Source: a virus
DNA: 43,178 bases
Strand: one strand, 5' to 3'
IMG/VR virus record: IMGVR_UViG_3300027844_002548
Span: 1-43,178 of that record
Shown here: positions 23,276-29,789 of the stretch, in pieces
Numbering within the stretch: the stretch's first letter is position 1
How the letters are laid out: each line of letters begins with the position of its first letter
Position numbers and translations under genes: made by a program
The notes under the pieces: model-generated
The model's database searches: none
What the model was told of the DNA's origin: nothing
Seen by the model: only the letters and a program-made list of their open reading frames with translations

Positions 23276-23306
23276 AAAAAAAGGGGCCGGCAATGAGACC
23301 GACCCC
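23276..23306 (-). terminator. Rho-independent terminator after the AAA ATPase gene
   Basis: GGGGTCGG-TCTCATTG-CCGGCCCC followed by T7 on the minus strand; one G-U pair in an 8-base stem. It ends transcription of the ATPase gene just before the next promoter. Confidence 0.85.
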
Positions 23307-23325
23307 CACCTGCCCGCTCGGCAAG

Positions 23326-24369
23326 TTAACTCATAATCTTCCTAACCATGCAAGTCGTTTCTGCTAGACGCTTCCACTTCTCATTGTTAGGAGCCATTTT
23401 AAACAAGTCTGCAATTTTGAGTACCATTCGCAATGACACTTCGCGCAGTTTTTCCTTATTATCTTCGATGTACTTAACAATCATTTTTTCTTCGTCGTCG
23501 GAAAGTTTATGATCATCCAGCATCCCGTCACCAACAATCTGATGAATACGAAGCATCTTGTCTTGCATTGTATCCAATGTTAGATCCAAATAATGACACC
23601 TAGAAATAATTGCTTCTAAATGATCTTTGATTTTGCCCATCCGGTTGCCCTTCATATGAGCATCGAACTTCAAGTTTGAAATAAAGATAATCGAACCCTT
23701 AAACTCAAAATGATCCGGAATACCTTCATTCCGCAATTTAGATGAATCAGCGTTCCAATAAATCCTACGATGCTTACCTGAATCCAACGCACCCTTAAGG
23801 ATGTTTAGTGACAACTCGTCCCAAAGAACTGTGTCACAATCATCAAGTACCAGCACCATGCCCGGATCACTGTTCTTAAATAATAGAGCATAAAGGCCCA
23901 ACGGAGTCATTGCTCCTTTAATAACCTCATACTTGGCCTTCTTGCCAGCAAGTTTATTAAAAGTGTGATGCTTCTCGAGCGTACTTTCGACACCAAATGA
24001 CTTACCAACACCCGGAGGGCCTGTTACAACCATACCTCGTACGGTACCTTCCATTGTTGCTTCGGTCATCTCATTTAGAATTTCGAAACGCTCACGAATT
24101 CGTTCAATTGCTTCTGCTTCGGTTTCTTTTGAAACTAGAGTTGGGTCTACTGTACCAGCAGGTACGTCTTTACCAACAAACGAAAAAGCGTTTTTGTCAG
24201 CAACCCTGACTCGAATAAAGCGATTGGGAAATCCAGCAACCGGCGTTCCATCAACAGTGATGAAATTATGCTTCTTGCCTTCTGTGAAACCTTTTGTAAG
24301 AGGAAAAACTACACCCTCAATTGGAGTGTTACGATACTCTCCAAAAACCTTTACCATTTGAGCGGACAT
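23326..24369 (-). CDS. AAA-family ATPase
   Basis: A 347-residue protein. The N-terminal 110 residues are unassigned. The AAA core has Walker A GPPGVGKS (about residues 117-124), Walker B MVLVLDDCDTV with the D-D-x-D variant, sensor-1-like IIFISNLKF and a helical lid. Similar ATPases occur in many marine phages, usually without known role. It sits alone between a promoter (24419-24452) with an 80-base leader and a strong terminator, with AAAGGT before the ATG. The monocistronic, terminator-bounded layout suggests high or separately controlled expression. Clamp-loader or packaging roles are not supported by its motifs. Confidence 0.8.
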   Translation of the reverse strand: MSAQMVKVFGEYRNTPIEGVVFPLTKGFTEGKKHNFITVDGTPVAGFPNRFIRVRVADKNAFSFVGKDVPAGTVDPTLVSKETEAEAIERIRERFEILNEMTEATMEGTVRGMVVTGPPGVGKSFGVESTLEKHHTFNKLAGKKAKYEVIKGAMTPLGLYALLFKNSDPGMVLVLDDCDTVLWDELSLNILKGALDSGKHRRIYWNADSSKLRNEGIPDHFEFKGSIIFISNLKFDAHMKGNRMGKIKDHLEAIISRCHYLDLTLDTMQDKMLRIHQIVGDGMLDDHKLSDDEEKMIVKYIEDNKEKLREVSLRMVLKIADLFKMAPNNEKWKRLAETTCMVRKIMS

Positions 24370-24418
24370 ATAATTACCTTTCGGTTGGTTGGTGAATTAA
24401 ATAGTTCTCATTAACTAT

Positions 24419-24452
24419 AGTATAATAATAACACATCTGGGTGATCTGTCAA
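24419..24452 (-). promoter_or_regulatory. Promoter region of the AAA ATPase gene
   Basis: TTGACA (24447-24452) on the minus strand. The -10 is uncertain: a GTTATTATTATACT run offers ATTATT (spacer 17), TATTAT (19) or TATACT (22). The same GTTATTATTATA string follows TTGACA at 26347-26375. Confidence 0.6.
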
Positions 24453-24517
24453 CCTTAACTGGGCTATTTTGACGGTTAAATGCAAGATTTCTTGGATTGT
24501 TGCAAAAATACAACAGA

Positions 24518-25072
24518 TTACCCTGATATTTTTAGGGTTTCTTTCGCATCTGCAACTTGTTTCGTCGCGATTGCGTGTAAACGAGAATTGCCCTTATCTA
24601 GCACCTGCAAAAGAGCCTCTTTTTCTCTAATATAAACTTTAGCAAAATTTGGATCGTGTTTTACGATGCTTTTGCTGTTGCTGATCAAATCAGCCAATTT
24701 TACCGTTTGTGCATCAGCACTAGCACTAGCAGAATGCTCTCTGTCCATTTCTTTCCTAAGGGCTCGATTTCCATCTTCGAGTTTACTTATATCAGTTAGT
24801 TCATTTACTAGTTTAGCGATCGCAGGACCGAAATGCTCAACAATTTCCGCATTCGTGACATTTGTGTCTTCAACGGTATCGTGCAAAAGGGCGGCCGCTT
24901 GCATTACTTCGGATCCGCCAACCGATTTAACAATCTGTGAAACTTCTATTGGATGGACAATGTAATCCTCGCCAGTGTACTTTCGTTTCTGGCCGATGGA
25001 TTCGTGGGCATCTTTAGCAAACGCCAAAGCCTTATTAACCACGTTCTCTTGATCTACCTCTATAATTCGCAT
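24518..25072 (-). CDS. SpoT-like HD-domain hydrolase (putative (p)ppGpp hydrolase)
   Basis: A 184-residue single-domain protein of the RelA/SpoT hydrolase (MESH1-like) type. Key residues are present: DYIVHP (H40), ALLHDTVED (H64, D65, E68, D69), a MDREHS segment and VKLADLISN (D128). No synthetase, TGS or ACT domain follows, so it should only hydrolyse the alarmone (p)ppGpp or a related nucleotide. The ATG at 25072 is preceded by GGAAGG; an in-frame ATG at 25090 lies upstream of that site. It is the last gene of the early operon from 25971. Removing host (p)ppGpp could restore stable RNA and nucleotide synthesis during infection (inference). Confidence 0.82.
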   Translation of the reverse strand: MRIIEVDQENVVNKALAFAKDAHESIGQKRKYTGEDYIVHPIEVSQIVKSVGGSEVMQAAALLHDTVEDTNVTNAEIVEHFGPAIAKLVNELTDISKLEDGNRALRKEMDREHSASASADAQTVKLADLISNSKSIVKHDPNFAKVYIREKEALLQVLDKGNSRLHAIATKQVADAKETLKISG

Positions 25073-25073
25073 A

Positions 25074-25331
25074 CTATCCTTCCAACTCATTTAGTATACT
25101 TATCAACTTTCTCATCTTGCCAACTTTTTTCTGCCAGAAGCCTTTTGGTATAGGCGTGTTCCAACCATTTTTGCGAGCATTGCTTATACTAGTAAATAGG
25201 CCTGCCTCAACCATAATATGGGCCATGATCCAATGCTCCTGAATCGGAACATTTTCAATATCATCAAAACCAAACAGTTCTATATCTTTATCAGAAATGC
25301 TCGGATGGACAAAATTAATTTCGTTAGTCAC
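25074..25331 (-). CDS. Small phage protein of unknown function
   Basis: An 85-residue protein with a GTG start at 25331 that overlaps the preceding gene by 8 bases. The segment EHWIMAHIMVEAGLFTSISN followed by ARKNGWNTPIPKGF looks like a small alpha/beta domain and ends in a basic helix (KKVGKMRKLISIL). GxWNxPIPKG-type segments recur in short phage proteins I cannot name. It is translationally coupled to the HD hydrolase, whose start lies 1 base after its stop codon. No function is assigned. Confidence 0.5.
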   Translation of the reverse strand: MTNEINFVHPSISDKDIELFGFDDIENVPIQEHWIMAHIMVEAGLFTSISNARKNGWNTPIPKGFWQKKVGKMRKLISILNELEG

Positions 25332-25482
25332 TGGCTTGTGCGGCCAACGTTGGCACTGCCCAAAACATTAAGCCTAAACCAATACCAGCAAACATAAAGA
25401 ACTGGGCGAACGTCATTGTATCCTGTTCAAGGCCGCCAACGGCACCCATACACAAGAACAAACCTGCAATAAATCTAATCAT
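25324..25482 (-). CDS. Small membrane protein
   Basis: A 52-residue protein starting MIRFIAGLFLCMGAVGGLEQ. The ATG at 25482 is chosen for the AAGGAGT ribosome-binding site directly upstream. Two hydrophobic segments (residues about 3-15, and 23-45 containing FFMFAGIGLGLMFWAVPTLA) predict one or two membrane crossings. It lies in the early operon with another tiny membrane protein just upstream, so it is not an obvious late holin. An envelope-modifying early function is possible. Confidence 0.6.
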   Translation of the reverse strand: MIRFIAGLFLCMGAVGGLEQDTMTFAQFFMFAGIGLGLMFWAVPTLAAQASD

Positions 25483-25492
25483 GTTAGACTCC

Positions 25493-25633
25493 TTAAATAA
25501 AAACACTAACAAGAACTATTAAGCCAATTATTGCACATGATATCAATATTAACGATACAATAAATTTTGCGATATTTGGCAAAAATGCAACTACTAAAAC
25601 TAGCAGTATTAAAAACAACAAAATCTCTAACAT
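25493..25633 (-). CDS. 46-residue membrane peptide
   Basis: A short gene found by reading the gap. It has 46 codons plus TAA, starting MLEILLFLILLVLVVAFLP and ending VLVSVFI. It is almost entirely hydrophobic, with two likely membrane helices separated by NIAKF. GAGGAG lies 8 bases before the ATG, and the start overlaps the stop of the preceding gene by 7 bases. It therefore fits the tight operon spacing on both sides. Function is unknown. Confidence 0.6.
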   Translation of the reverse strand: MLEILLFLILLVLVVAFLPNIAKFIVSLILISCAIIGLIVLVSVFI

Positions 25634-25971
25634 ACTATTTTCTCCTCAATTGGATCGAAACCACACTTAGCAACTACCCACTGTTTTCCGTCTGGGTCTT
25701 CGACTATATCGCCAACGCTCGTTGAGGACATTGGGCCAAGCCGTTCAATTTTCTCTTCTGGGCCTTGATTCCCAATATGGAATACGCCCTCTAACGTCAA
25801 TGCATCAATGTTGGCAACGTGCTCAAAAAATCCGCCAGCAATTGCTTCGCTCGGATCACCAAAAACACTGGCTTGCAACCGGGCTTTCTGCTTAGGAACT
25901 GAATCATGTCCAGTAGCATTAACCTGGGCAACCTCTTCATCTGTAAGATGAACCTGAAACAATTTAAACAT
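25627..25971 (-). CDS. Conserved phage protein of unknown function
   Basis: A 114-residue protein. The ATG at 25971 is preceded by GAGGG at good spacing; an upstream in-frame ATG at 25989 lacks one. The C-terminal half (NIDALTLEGVFHIGNQGPEE, then GDIVEDPDGKQWVVAKCGF) matches a family I remember from marine T4-like phages, a small beta-rich domain with no known role. It is the first gene of the early operon and is driven by one of the strongest promoters in the window. Confidence 0.6.
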   Translation of the reverse strand: MFKLFQVHLTDEEVAQVNATGHDSVPKQKARLQASVFGDPSEAIAGGFFEHVANIDALTLEGVFHIGNQGPEEKIERLGPMSSTSVGDIVEDPDGKQWVVAKCGFDPIEEKIVC

Positions 25972-25998
25972 ATTTCCCTCATTTCTCATTATGTATAC

Positions 25999-26026
25999 AT
26001 TATAGCATGATATCTTGGTTTGTCAA
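25999..26026 (-). promoter_or_regulatory. Strong sigma-70 early promoter of the small-gene/HD-hydrolase operon
   Basis: TTGACA (26021-26026), 16-base spacer, TATAAT (25999-26004) on the minus strand. Drives five tightly spaced genes down to 24518. Confidence 0.85.
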
Positions 26027-26060
26027 TCATATAAGTCATTGAAATATAAGGGTTTTTAAA

Positions 26061-26321
26061 TTATTTTAGCATAAAATCGGCTAATTTTGTCATTTCTTCC
26101 TGGATTACGTCAGTTTCTGCACCCATTTGACGGGAAAATCCAGCTCTTACAAACCTCATAGCAATAGCCATATCTCTGGCAAATTCATCATTTAACGGAA
26201 GATTGCGGTTATCAGCAACCTCGCCAATGTAATCAATTACCTCGGCTACAATAGTATCCAAATCATCAGTATCTAAAACAGATTTATTTGGATTTAATTG
26301 TATAATATTATCTTGGGACAT
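26061..26321 (-). CDS. Small acidic phage protein of unknown function
   Basis: An 86-residue acidic, helical protein starting MSQDNIIQLNPNKSVLDTDD. The ATG at 26321 is chosen because AAGGAG lies 9 bases upstream. Other in-frame starts further up would fall inside the promoter. The segment DEFARDMAIAMRFVRAGF and the C-terminal EEMTKLADFML read as amphipathic helices. Conserved short proteins like this occur in early regions of marine T4-like phages. Its promoter is separate from the operon that follows it. Confidence 0.55.
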   Translation of the reverse strand: MSQDNIIQLNPNKSVLDTDDLDTIVAEVIDYIGEVADNRNLPLNDEFARDMAIAMRFVRAGFSRQMGAETDVIQEEMTKLADFMLK

Positions 26322-26346
26322 TGTTATTCTCCTTATTATGTTATAT

Positions 26347-26375
26347 AATAATAACAGAAAATAACAGTTTGTCAA
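26347..26375 (-). promoter_or_regulatory. Sigma-70-like promoter of the 86-residue gene
   Basis: TTGACA (26370-26375) on the minus strand, then ATTATT at a 17-base spacer or TATTAT at 19. It shares GTTATTATTATA with the ATPase promoter at 24419-24452. The divergent plus-strand gene starts 34 bases away. Confidence 0.55.
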
Positions 26376-26395
26376 TCATTACAAATATATATCTT

Positions 26396-26403
26396 GGTAA
26401 ATA
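26396..26403 (+). promoter_or_regulatory. Late-promoter-like octamer before the CCA-adding-type gene
   Basis: GGTAAATA on the plus strand, one mismatch from NATAAATA, then exactly 5 bases and the ATG at 26409. The spacing equals that of the minus-strand leaderless late promoters. Confidence 0.4.
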
Positions 26404-26408
26404 TATGT

Positions 26409-27605
26409 ATGAGAGCATTAGAATTTTTAGTTGAGGCACAAGAAAAACTAGATAGTGACGAATTTAAACAAATTCTTACTGCTGGTGTAGTTTCACTCGG
26501 TAACCTTTTTCATAAAAACGGATTTGAACTACGTATTGTTGGTGGTGCAGTTCGAGACCTAATGCTTGGCAAATTGCCCAAAGATACAGACTTAGCATCA
26601 GATGCTACACCAGACGAAATGGTTGAAATGTTTGAAAAGGGCAATATTAAGTATATTCCAACAGGATTACAGCACGGAACAATTACCGCTGTAATTAATA
26701 AAGAACAATTAGAAATTACAACGTTACGTGCAGACGCAGAACATACTGGTAGACACGCTACTGTTGAATTTATACGTAGTTGGGAAGAAGATGCTAAACG
26801 CAGAGATTTAACATACAATGCTATGTCATTAGATTTAGACGGTACAGTATATGATTATTTTAATGGAGCAAATGACTTACAAGATAAAGTAAGTAAATTT
26901 GTAGGTGAACCGGAACAACGTATACAAGAAGATTATTTAAGAATTTTGCGCTACTTTAGATTCCAAGGACGCATTAATAATCCTACTTGGGAGAAAGATA
27001 CATTAGATGCTATAAAAAGCAATGTTAAAGGTTTAACACAAATTTCTGGTGAACGTATATGGATGGAAATGCAAAAGATACTGTTAGGTAACAATGTAAA
27101 AGACATATTAGTACATTTAGAAAAAACAGGCGTTACAAAAAATATTAATCTACCATTAGATGATATTGCACTAGCAGAAAAAGTTAGTACAATGCAAAGT
27201 CCTATTGTTCCTTTAGCAAGTCTTATGCGTAATATAAAAGATGTAGACGCGATAGGTAATGCATGGAAACTATCAAATGCAGAAATGCAACTTTTATCTT
27301 TTTTAACTGAATTTAAAAATACACCTCTAACACAGCAAAGTGCAGAAGAATTTTTAGTTGATGAAACTCATCAATATTTTGTTTATGCTCTTGCTAAAAT
27401 ACAAGACAAAGATGCTATTGCAAATCATATTAGAAGTTGGCAAGTACCAGAATTTCCTGTAACAGGAAAAGACTTAATTAGTGCAGATGTAAAACCTGGT
27501 CCTAACATGGGTGCTTTACTAACAAAGTTACGAGACGAATGGAAGTCTAAAAACTACAAACCTAGCAAAGAAGAATTATTATCAACAGTGATCGATGAAC
27601 GGTAA
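26409..27605 (+). CDS. CCA-adding enzyme / poly(A) polymerase family protein with capsid-targeting-like leader
   Basis: A 398-residue class II nucleotidyltransferase. RIVGGAVRDLMLG (GG at 45-46, RD at 49-50), DTD (D59, D61), TTLRADAE, RRDLTYNAM (131-139), EDYLRILRYFRF and SGERIWMEM are the ordered motifs of bacterial tRNA nucleotidyltransferases and poly(A) polymerases. It would add CCA (or A) to RNA 3' ends. The ATG at 26409 is used; an in-frame TTG at 26394 is less likely. The leader MRALEFLVEAQEK fits the capsid-targeting pattern, and LVE|A fits the prohead protease site. It is on the plus strand, convergent with the tRNA and synthetase genes. Confidence 0.85.
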   Translation: MRALEFLVEAQEKLDSDEFKQILTAGVVSLGNLFHKNGFELRIVGGAVRDLMLGKLPKDTDLASDATPDEMVEMFEKGNIKYIPTGLQHGTITAVINKEQLEITTLRADAEHTGRHATVEFIRSWEEDAKRRDLTYNAMSLDLDGTVYDYFNGANDLQDKVSKFVGEPEQRIQEDYLRILRYFRFQGRINNPTWEKDTLDAIKSNVKGLTQISGERIWMEMQKILLGNNVKDILVHLEKTGVTKNINLPLDDIALAEKVSTMQSPIVPLASLMRNIKDVDAIGNAWKLSNAEMQLLSFLTEFKNTPLTQQSAEEFLVDETHQYFVYALAKIQDKDAIANHIRSWQVPEFPVTGKDLISADVKPGPNMGALLTKLRDEWKSKNYKPSKEELLSTVIDER

Positions 27606-27876
27606 AGATCCATACGATTATAGTAGGCAAATACAAACTGGTAAAAGTATGGGCGAGTTCGGAGATGTAGATACAACACGAACCATAGGAAAACAAGGAT
27701 GGAAAGTAAAAATAGAGACAAACCCAAGAAAGAAAAAAAGAAGCCGAAGAAGCCTAAGTCTTAAAATTAAAAACTGGCTCCGGAGGAAGGATTCGAACCT
27801 TCACGCCCTGCCAAGGACACTGAGTAAACCGCCCAGCATGTCTACCAATTCCATCACTCCGGAACAAATTCTTTAG
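27595..27876 (+). CDS. Possible small basic protein, antisense to a tRNA in its second half
   Basis: An open frame of 93 codons whose ATG overlaps the end of the CCA-adding gene by 11 bases. Residues 1-50 look protein-like (DPYDYSRQIQTGKSMGEFGD, then GWKVKIETNPRKKK). From about residue 62 the frame runs antisense through the tRNA gene, and that part is probably not under protein selection. A second frame offers a 21-codon Lys/Pro-rich peptide ending at 27762, so a -1 shift near 27700 could end the real protein there. Treat it as a doubtful gene. Confidence 0.35.
   Translation: MNGKDPYDYSRQIQTGKSMGEFGDVDTTRTIGKQGWKVKIETNPRKKKRSRRSLSLKIKNWLRRKDSNLHALPRTLSKPPSMSTNSITPEQIL
27775..27863 (-). tRNA. 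Class II tRNA with anomalous anticodon loop (GUU at the anticodon position)
   Basis: An 89-base tRNA with encoded CCA. Acceptor stem UCCGGAG/CUCCGGA pairs fully, discriminator G73. The D arm contains GAAUUGGUAGA. The anticodon stem is CUGGG/CUCAG and the T arm GAAGG-UUCGAAU-CCUUC. The long variable arm (UGUCC-UUGGCA-GGGCG) and D loop are of the tRNA-Leu kind. The anticodon loop is CGGUUUA (27825-27831). Positions 34-36 read GUU (Asn), but position 33 is G rather than the near-universal U, and position 37 is U rather than a purine. G73, U1-A72 and GUU agree with bacterial tRNA-Asn. All stems are intact, so decay is unlikely. It starts 9 bases after the synthetase-like stop codon. Confidence 0.85.
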
Positions 27877-28703
27877 AACAAGTTACACATTTCCATTGCA
27901 CGAATAAATCTAGTCATTCCAATGCCGCCGCCTACACGTGGTATAAAATCATGACTTAAAAATTCGTCCAATTCTTTGTTAACTCTGTCCTTGCCAAACG
28001 TTCCATGCAACAAACTAGCATATTGCCCATCACTAATTGTGTGAAACATATCATGCATTTCTGTTGTATCTGCTGACCGTTCTGCAGAACCAATTGTTTC
28101 TTGTCCACAAATAATTACATCAATTTTTGCGGCTGTTCCATCACCATTTTGTTTCATGTTCCAAAATGGACTTGTGTAATTTGGAAAGTTTCGAATCATT
28201 TGTACATTACCGTACTTTTCATACATTGCAGTTTCTTCTGCATGTGTTAATTCTTCAACGCCAAATTCCGCTGACCAATCAGTGTAATCTTTTGATGTAA
28301 TTGCATCAATTGATGAAAAGCCTACTGCTTCGCATAAATCCAATTCCATTCGATATAAGTCATTAATATCCCCTGGCATTTCGAATTCAAACATAGGAAA
28401 TATAAGATCATGCCTACCAGGTATAGCATTAGGCTCTTGCCTATATGATGTTGAGACACAAAAAAAGCCCGGAACCTCAGGCTTAGTAAGTAACTCGTAT
28501 TCTAACCACATCTGTCCTGTTTGCGGTAACGGCCAAACTTGGCCGGCGTAATTATATGTTGAGACAGTTGTTGGATCTTCGCATGCCGCTAATATACTTA
28601 AACGATTTTGCGTATGTACTTCTTGAAATCCTTTGTTCAAAAAAAAGGACCGTAAACGGCCCACGCTATCCGTGAATTTCTCCGGATTAATAAGTTGTGT
28701 CAT
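27873..28703 (-). CDS. Truncated class II AsnRS/AsnA-like synthetase
   Basis: A 276-residue catalytic core of the Asp/Asn class II synthetase family. Visible are FFLNKGFQEV (motif 1 region, 20-29), SYRQEP with RHDLIFPMFEFE (motif 2, R88, E90, R97), KIDVIICGQETIGSAERS (193-210, the AsnRS-like GEIIGGSQR region) and VGGGIGMTRFIRAME (motif 3, R265). The GGGIG form also resembles asparagine synthetase A. The N-terminal OB-fold anticodon-binding domain of AsnRS is absent. It should activate an amino acid with ATP; transfer to tRNA or ammonia cannot be decided. A late promoter (28761-28768) precedes it, and the tRNA follows in the same transcript direction. Confidence 0.8.
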   Translation of the reverse strand: MTQLINPEKFTDSVGRLRSFFLNKGFQEVHTQNRLSILAACEDPTTVSTYNYAGQVWPLPQTGQMWLEYELLTKPEVPGFFCVSTSYRQEPNAIPGRHDLIFPMFEFEMPGDINDLYRMELDLCEAVGFSSIDAITSKDYTDWSAEFGVEELTHAEETAMYEKYGNVQMIRNFPNYTSPFWNMKQNGDGTAAKIDVIICGQETIGSAERSADTTEMHDMFHTISDGQYASLLHGTFGKDRVNKELDEFLSHDFIPRVGGGIGMTRFIRAMEMCNLF

Positions 28704-28760
28704 ATGTTTTCTCCAGTCAAAAAAATTTTGCTCGGAATAGAACTAAATTTTCTTTTATTT

Positions 28761-28768
28761 TATTTATA
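28761..28768 (-). promoter_or_regulatory. Consensus T4 late promoter of the synthetase-tRNA unit
   Basis: TATAAATA on the minus strand, 57 bases before the ATG at 28703. It places both synthetase and tRNA under late control. Confidence 0.8.
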
Positions 28769-28775
28769 CAATTGA

Positions 28776-29738
28776 TCAATAACCGTAAGGTATAATTACA
28801 TAATGTATTGCCAATACTATTCCAACTGAAACTATTAATCCTAACATCATTTTAAGAAAGTCTCTTCCTACAATTGGAAATACGTGCTTGAATTTATAAT
28901 TTTCCATAACAGTTGATATAGCAAGTTCTCGTCCACATAGCAATCCAACAAACACCCAAGTTGTACTCATAGGAATGTCATTTAATTCTTTAAAGAATAA
29001 CAATATGAATGCATAAACTAAATTAATTATTGTTGCTGATCGAACATACCTAGTGCCTGTTTTTTCTAAAACAATTTCTTGAATTTTGCCGCCATGTTCT
29101 CGAAATGTATATCCTAAGAACACTACAAATACAACAGATATAAAAAGCATCCATTCTATAGACAATGCTCGTGGGAGGAATACAGCAATATTTGCCATAT
29201 CGTGTGATAACCAAGTATACCATAAAAACCCAGTTGTGCCCCATTGAGCAACACGCCAATATCTTTTATGGTGTTCTTTTACTTTATCATGTTTTTCATC
29301 AATTAATCGTTCTAAAACAATCCATAAACAATACGCAACAACTGCGGCCAATGCATAACCCATAACAGATTTTACAAGCATTTTTTCCAATACAAATGTA
29401 CTAGCAAATGCCGATAACACTAGGAATGAGGTTGAAACTGGAACGCCTATTCGCGTTAACAATAAAAGTATGGCTGGTGCTGTAGCATGATACCATTGCA
29501 CTTCTTGAAATGGTATTTTATTTAATCTACCAAATGATATATCACCTGCATTAATATACCACCCATACCACATAGTTATTAATAGACCAATCGAAGCGGC
29601 GGCCCATAAAGTATACCATTTAAATTTTTCTGAATTTGATGCTAGCCATGGACCTAAGGTTTGTACACTATCATTAGCAACAACAGAATATGCGGCTAAC
29701 ATAAAACCTAGGATCATCCATAACAAAGTTATATCCAT
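28776..29738 (-). CDS. PiT-family phosphate permease
   Basis: A 320-residue integral membrane protein with about nine hydrophobic segments. Family signatures are AYSVVANDSVQTLGPWLAS near the N-terminus (the GANDxxN-type repeat), VSTSFLVLSAFAS, LSHDMANIAVFLP and IPMSTTWVFVGLLCGRELA, which are the two inverted PiT repeats. It would import inorganic phosphate (ion-coupled) into the host during infection, meeting the phosphate demand of DNA replication. Phage- and virus-borne phosphate transporters are known from marine systems. A weak GGAG precedes the ATG, and the terminator at 29755-29789 separates it from upstream transcription. No clear promoter of its own is visible. Confidence 0.82.
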   Translation of the reverse strand: MDITLLWMILGFMLAAYSVVANDSVQTLGPWLASNSEKFKWYTLWAAASIGLLITMWYGWYINAGDISFGRLNKIPFQEVQWYHATAPAILLLLTRIGVPVSTSFLVLSAFASTFVLEKMLVKSVMGYALAAVVAYCLWIVLERLIDEKHDKVKEHHKRYWRVAQWGTTGFLWYTWLSHDMANIAVFLPRALSIEWMLFISVVFVVFLGYTFREHGGKIQEIVLEKTGTRYVRSATIINLVYAFILLFFKELNDIPMSTTWVFVGLLCGRELAISTVMENYKFKHVFPIVGRDFLKMMLGLIVSVGIVLAIHYVIIPYGY

Positions 29739-29754
29739 ATATTATAAAGACTCC

Positions 29755-29789
29755 AAAAAAAAAGCGAGTGACTATTTCTAGTCACCCGC
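29755..29789 (-). terminator. Rho-independent terminator of the small RNA unit
   Basis: GCGGGTGACTA-GAAA-TAGTCACTCGC followed by nine T on the minus strand; an 11-base stem with one G-U pair and a GNRA-type loop. It isolates the phosphate permease gene from upstream transcription. Confidence 0.92.

Noticed and set aside
23326-24369. Clamp-loader large subunit gp44
   Set aside because: It is an AAA ATPase, but it lacks the SRC arginine-finger motif and the clamp-loader box pattern, and its 110-residue N-terminus is unrelated.
27775-27863. Ordinary tRNA-Leu call
   Set aside because: The D loop and variable arm are Leu-like, but the 7-base loop CGGUUUA contains no Leu anticodon at 34-36 and lacks U33; discriminator is G rather than the A expected for bacterial tRNA-Leu.
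27778-27876. Plus-strand open frame continuing through the tRNA (sequence like WLRRKDSNLHALPRT)
   Set aside because: This is the usual false reading antisense to a tRNA T arm. Only the part before about 27770 could be real, and the whole gene is kept at low confidence.
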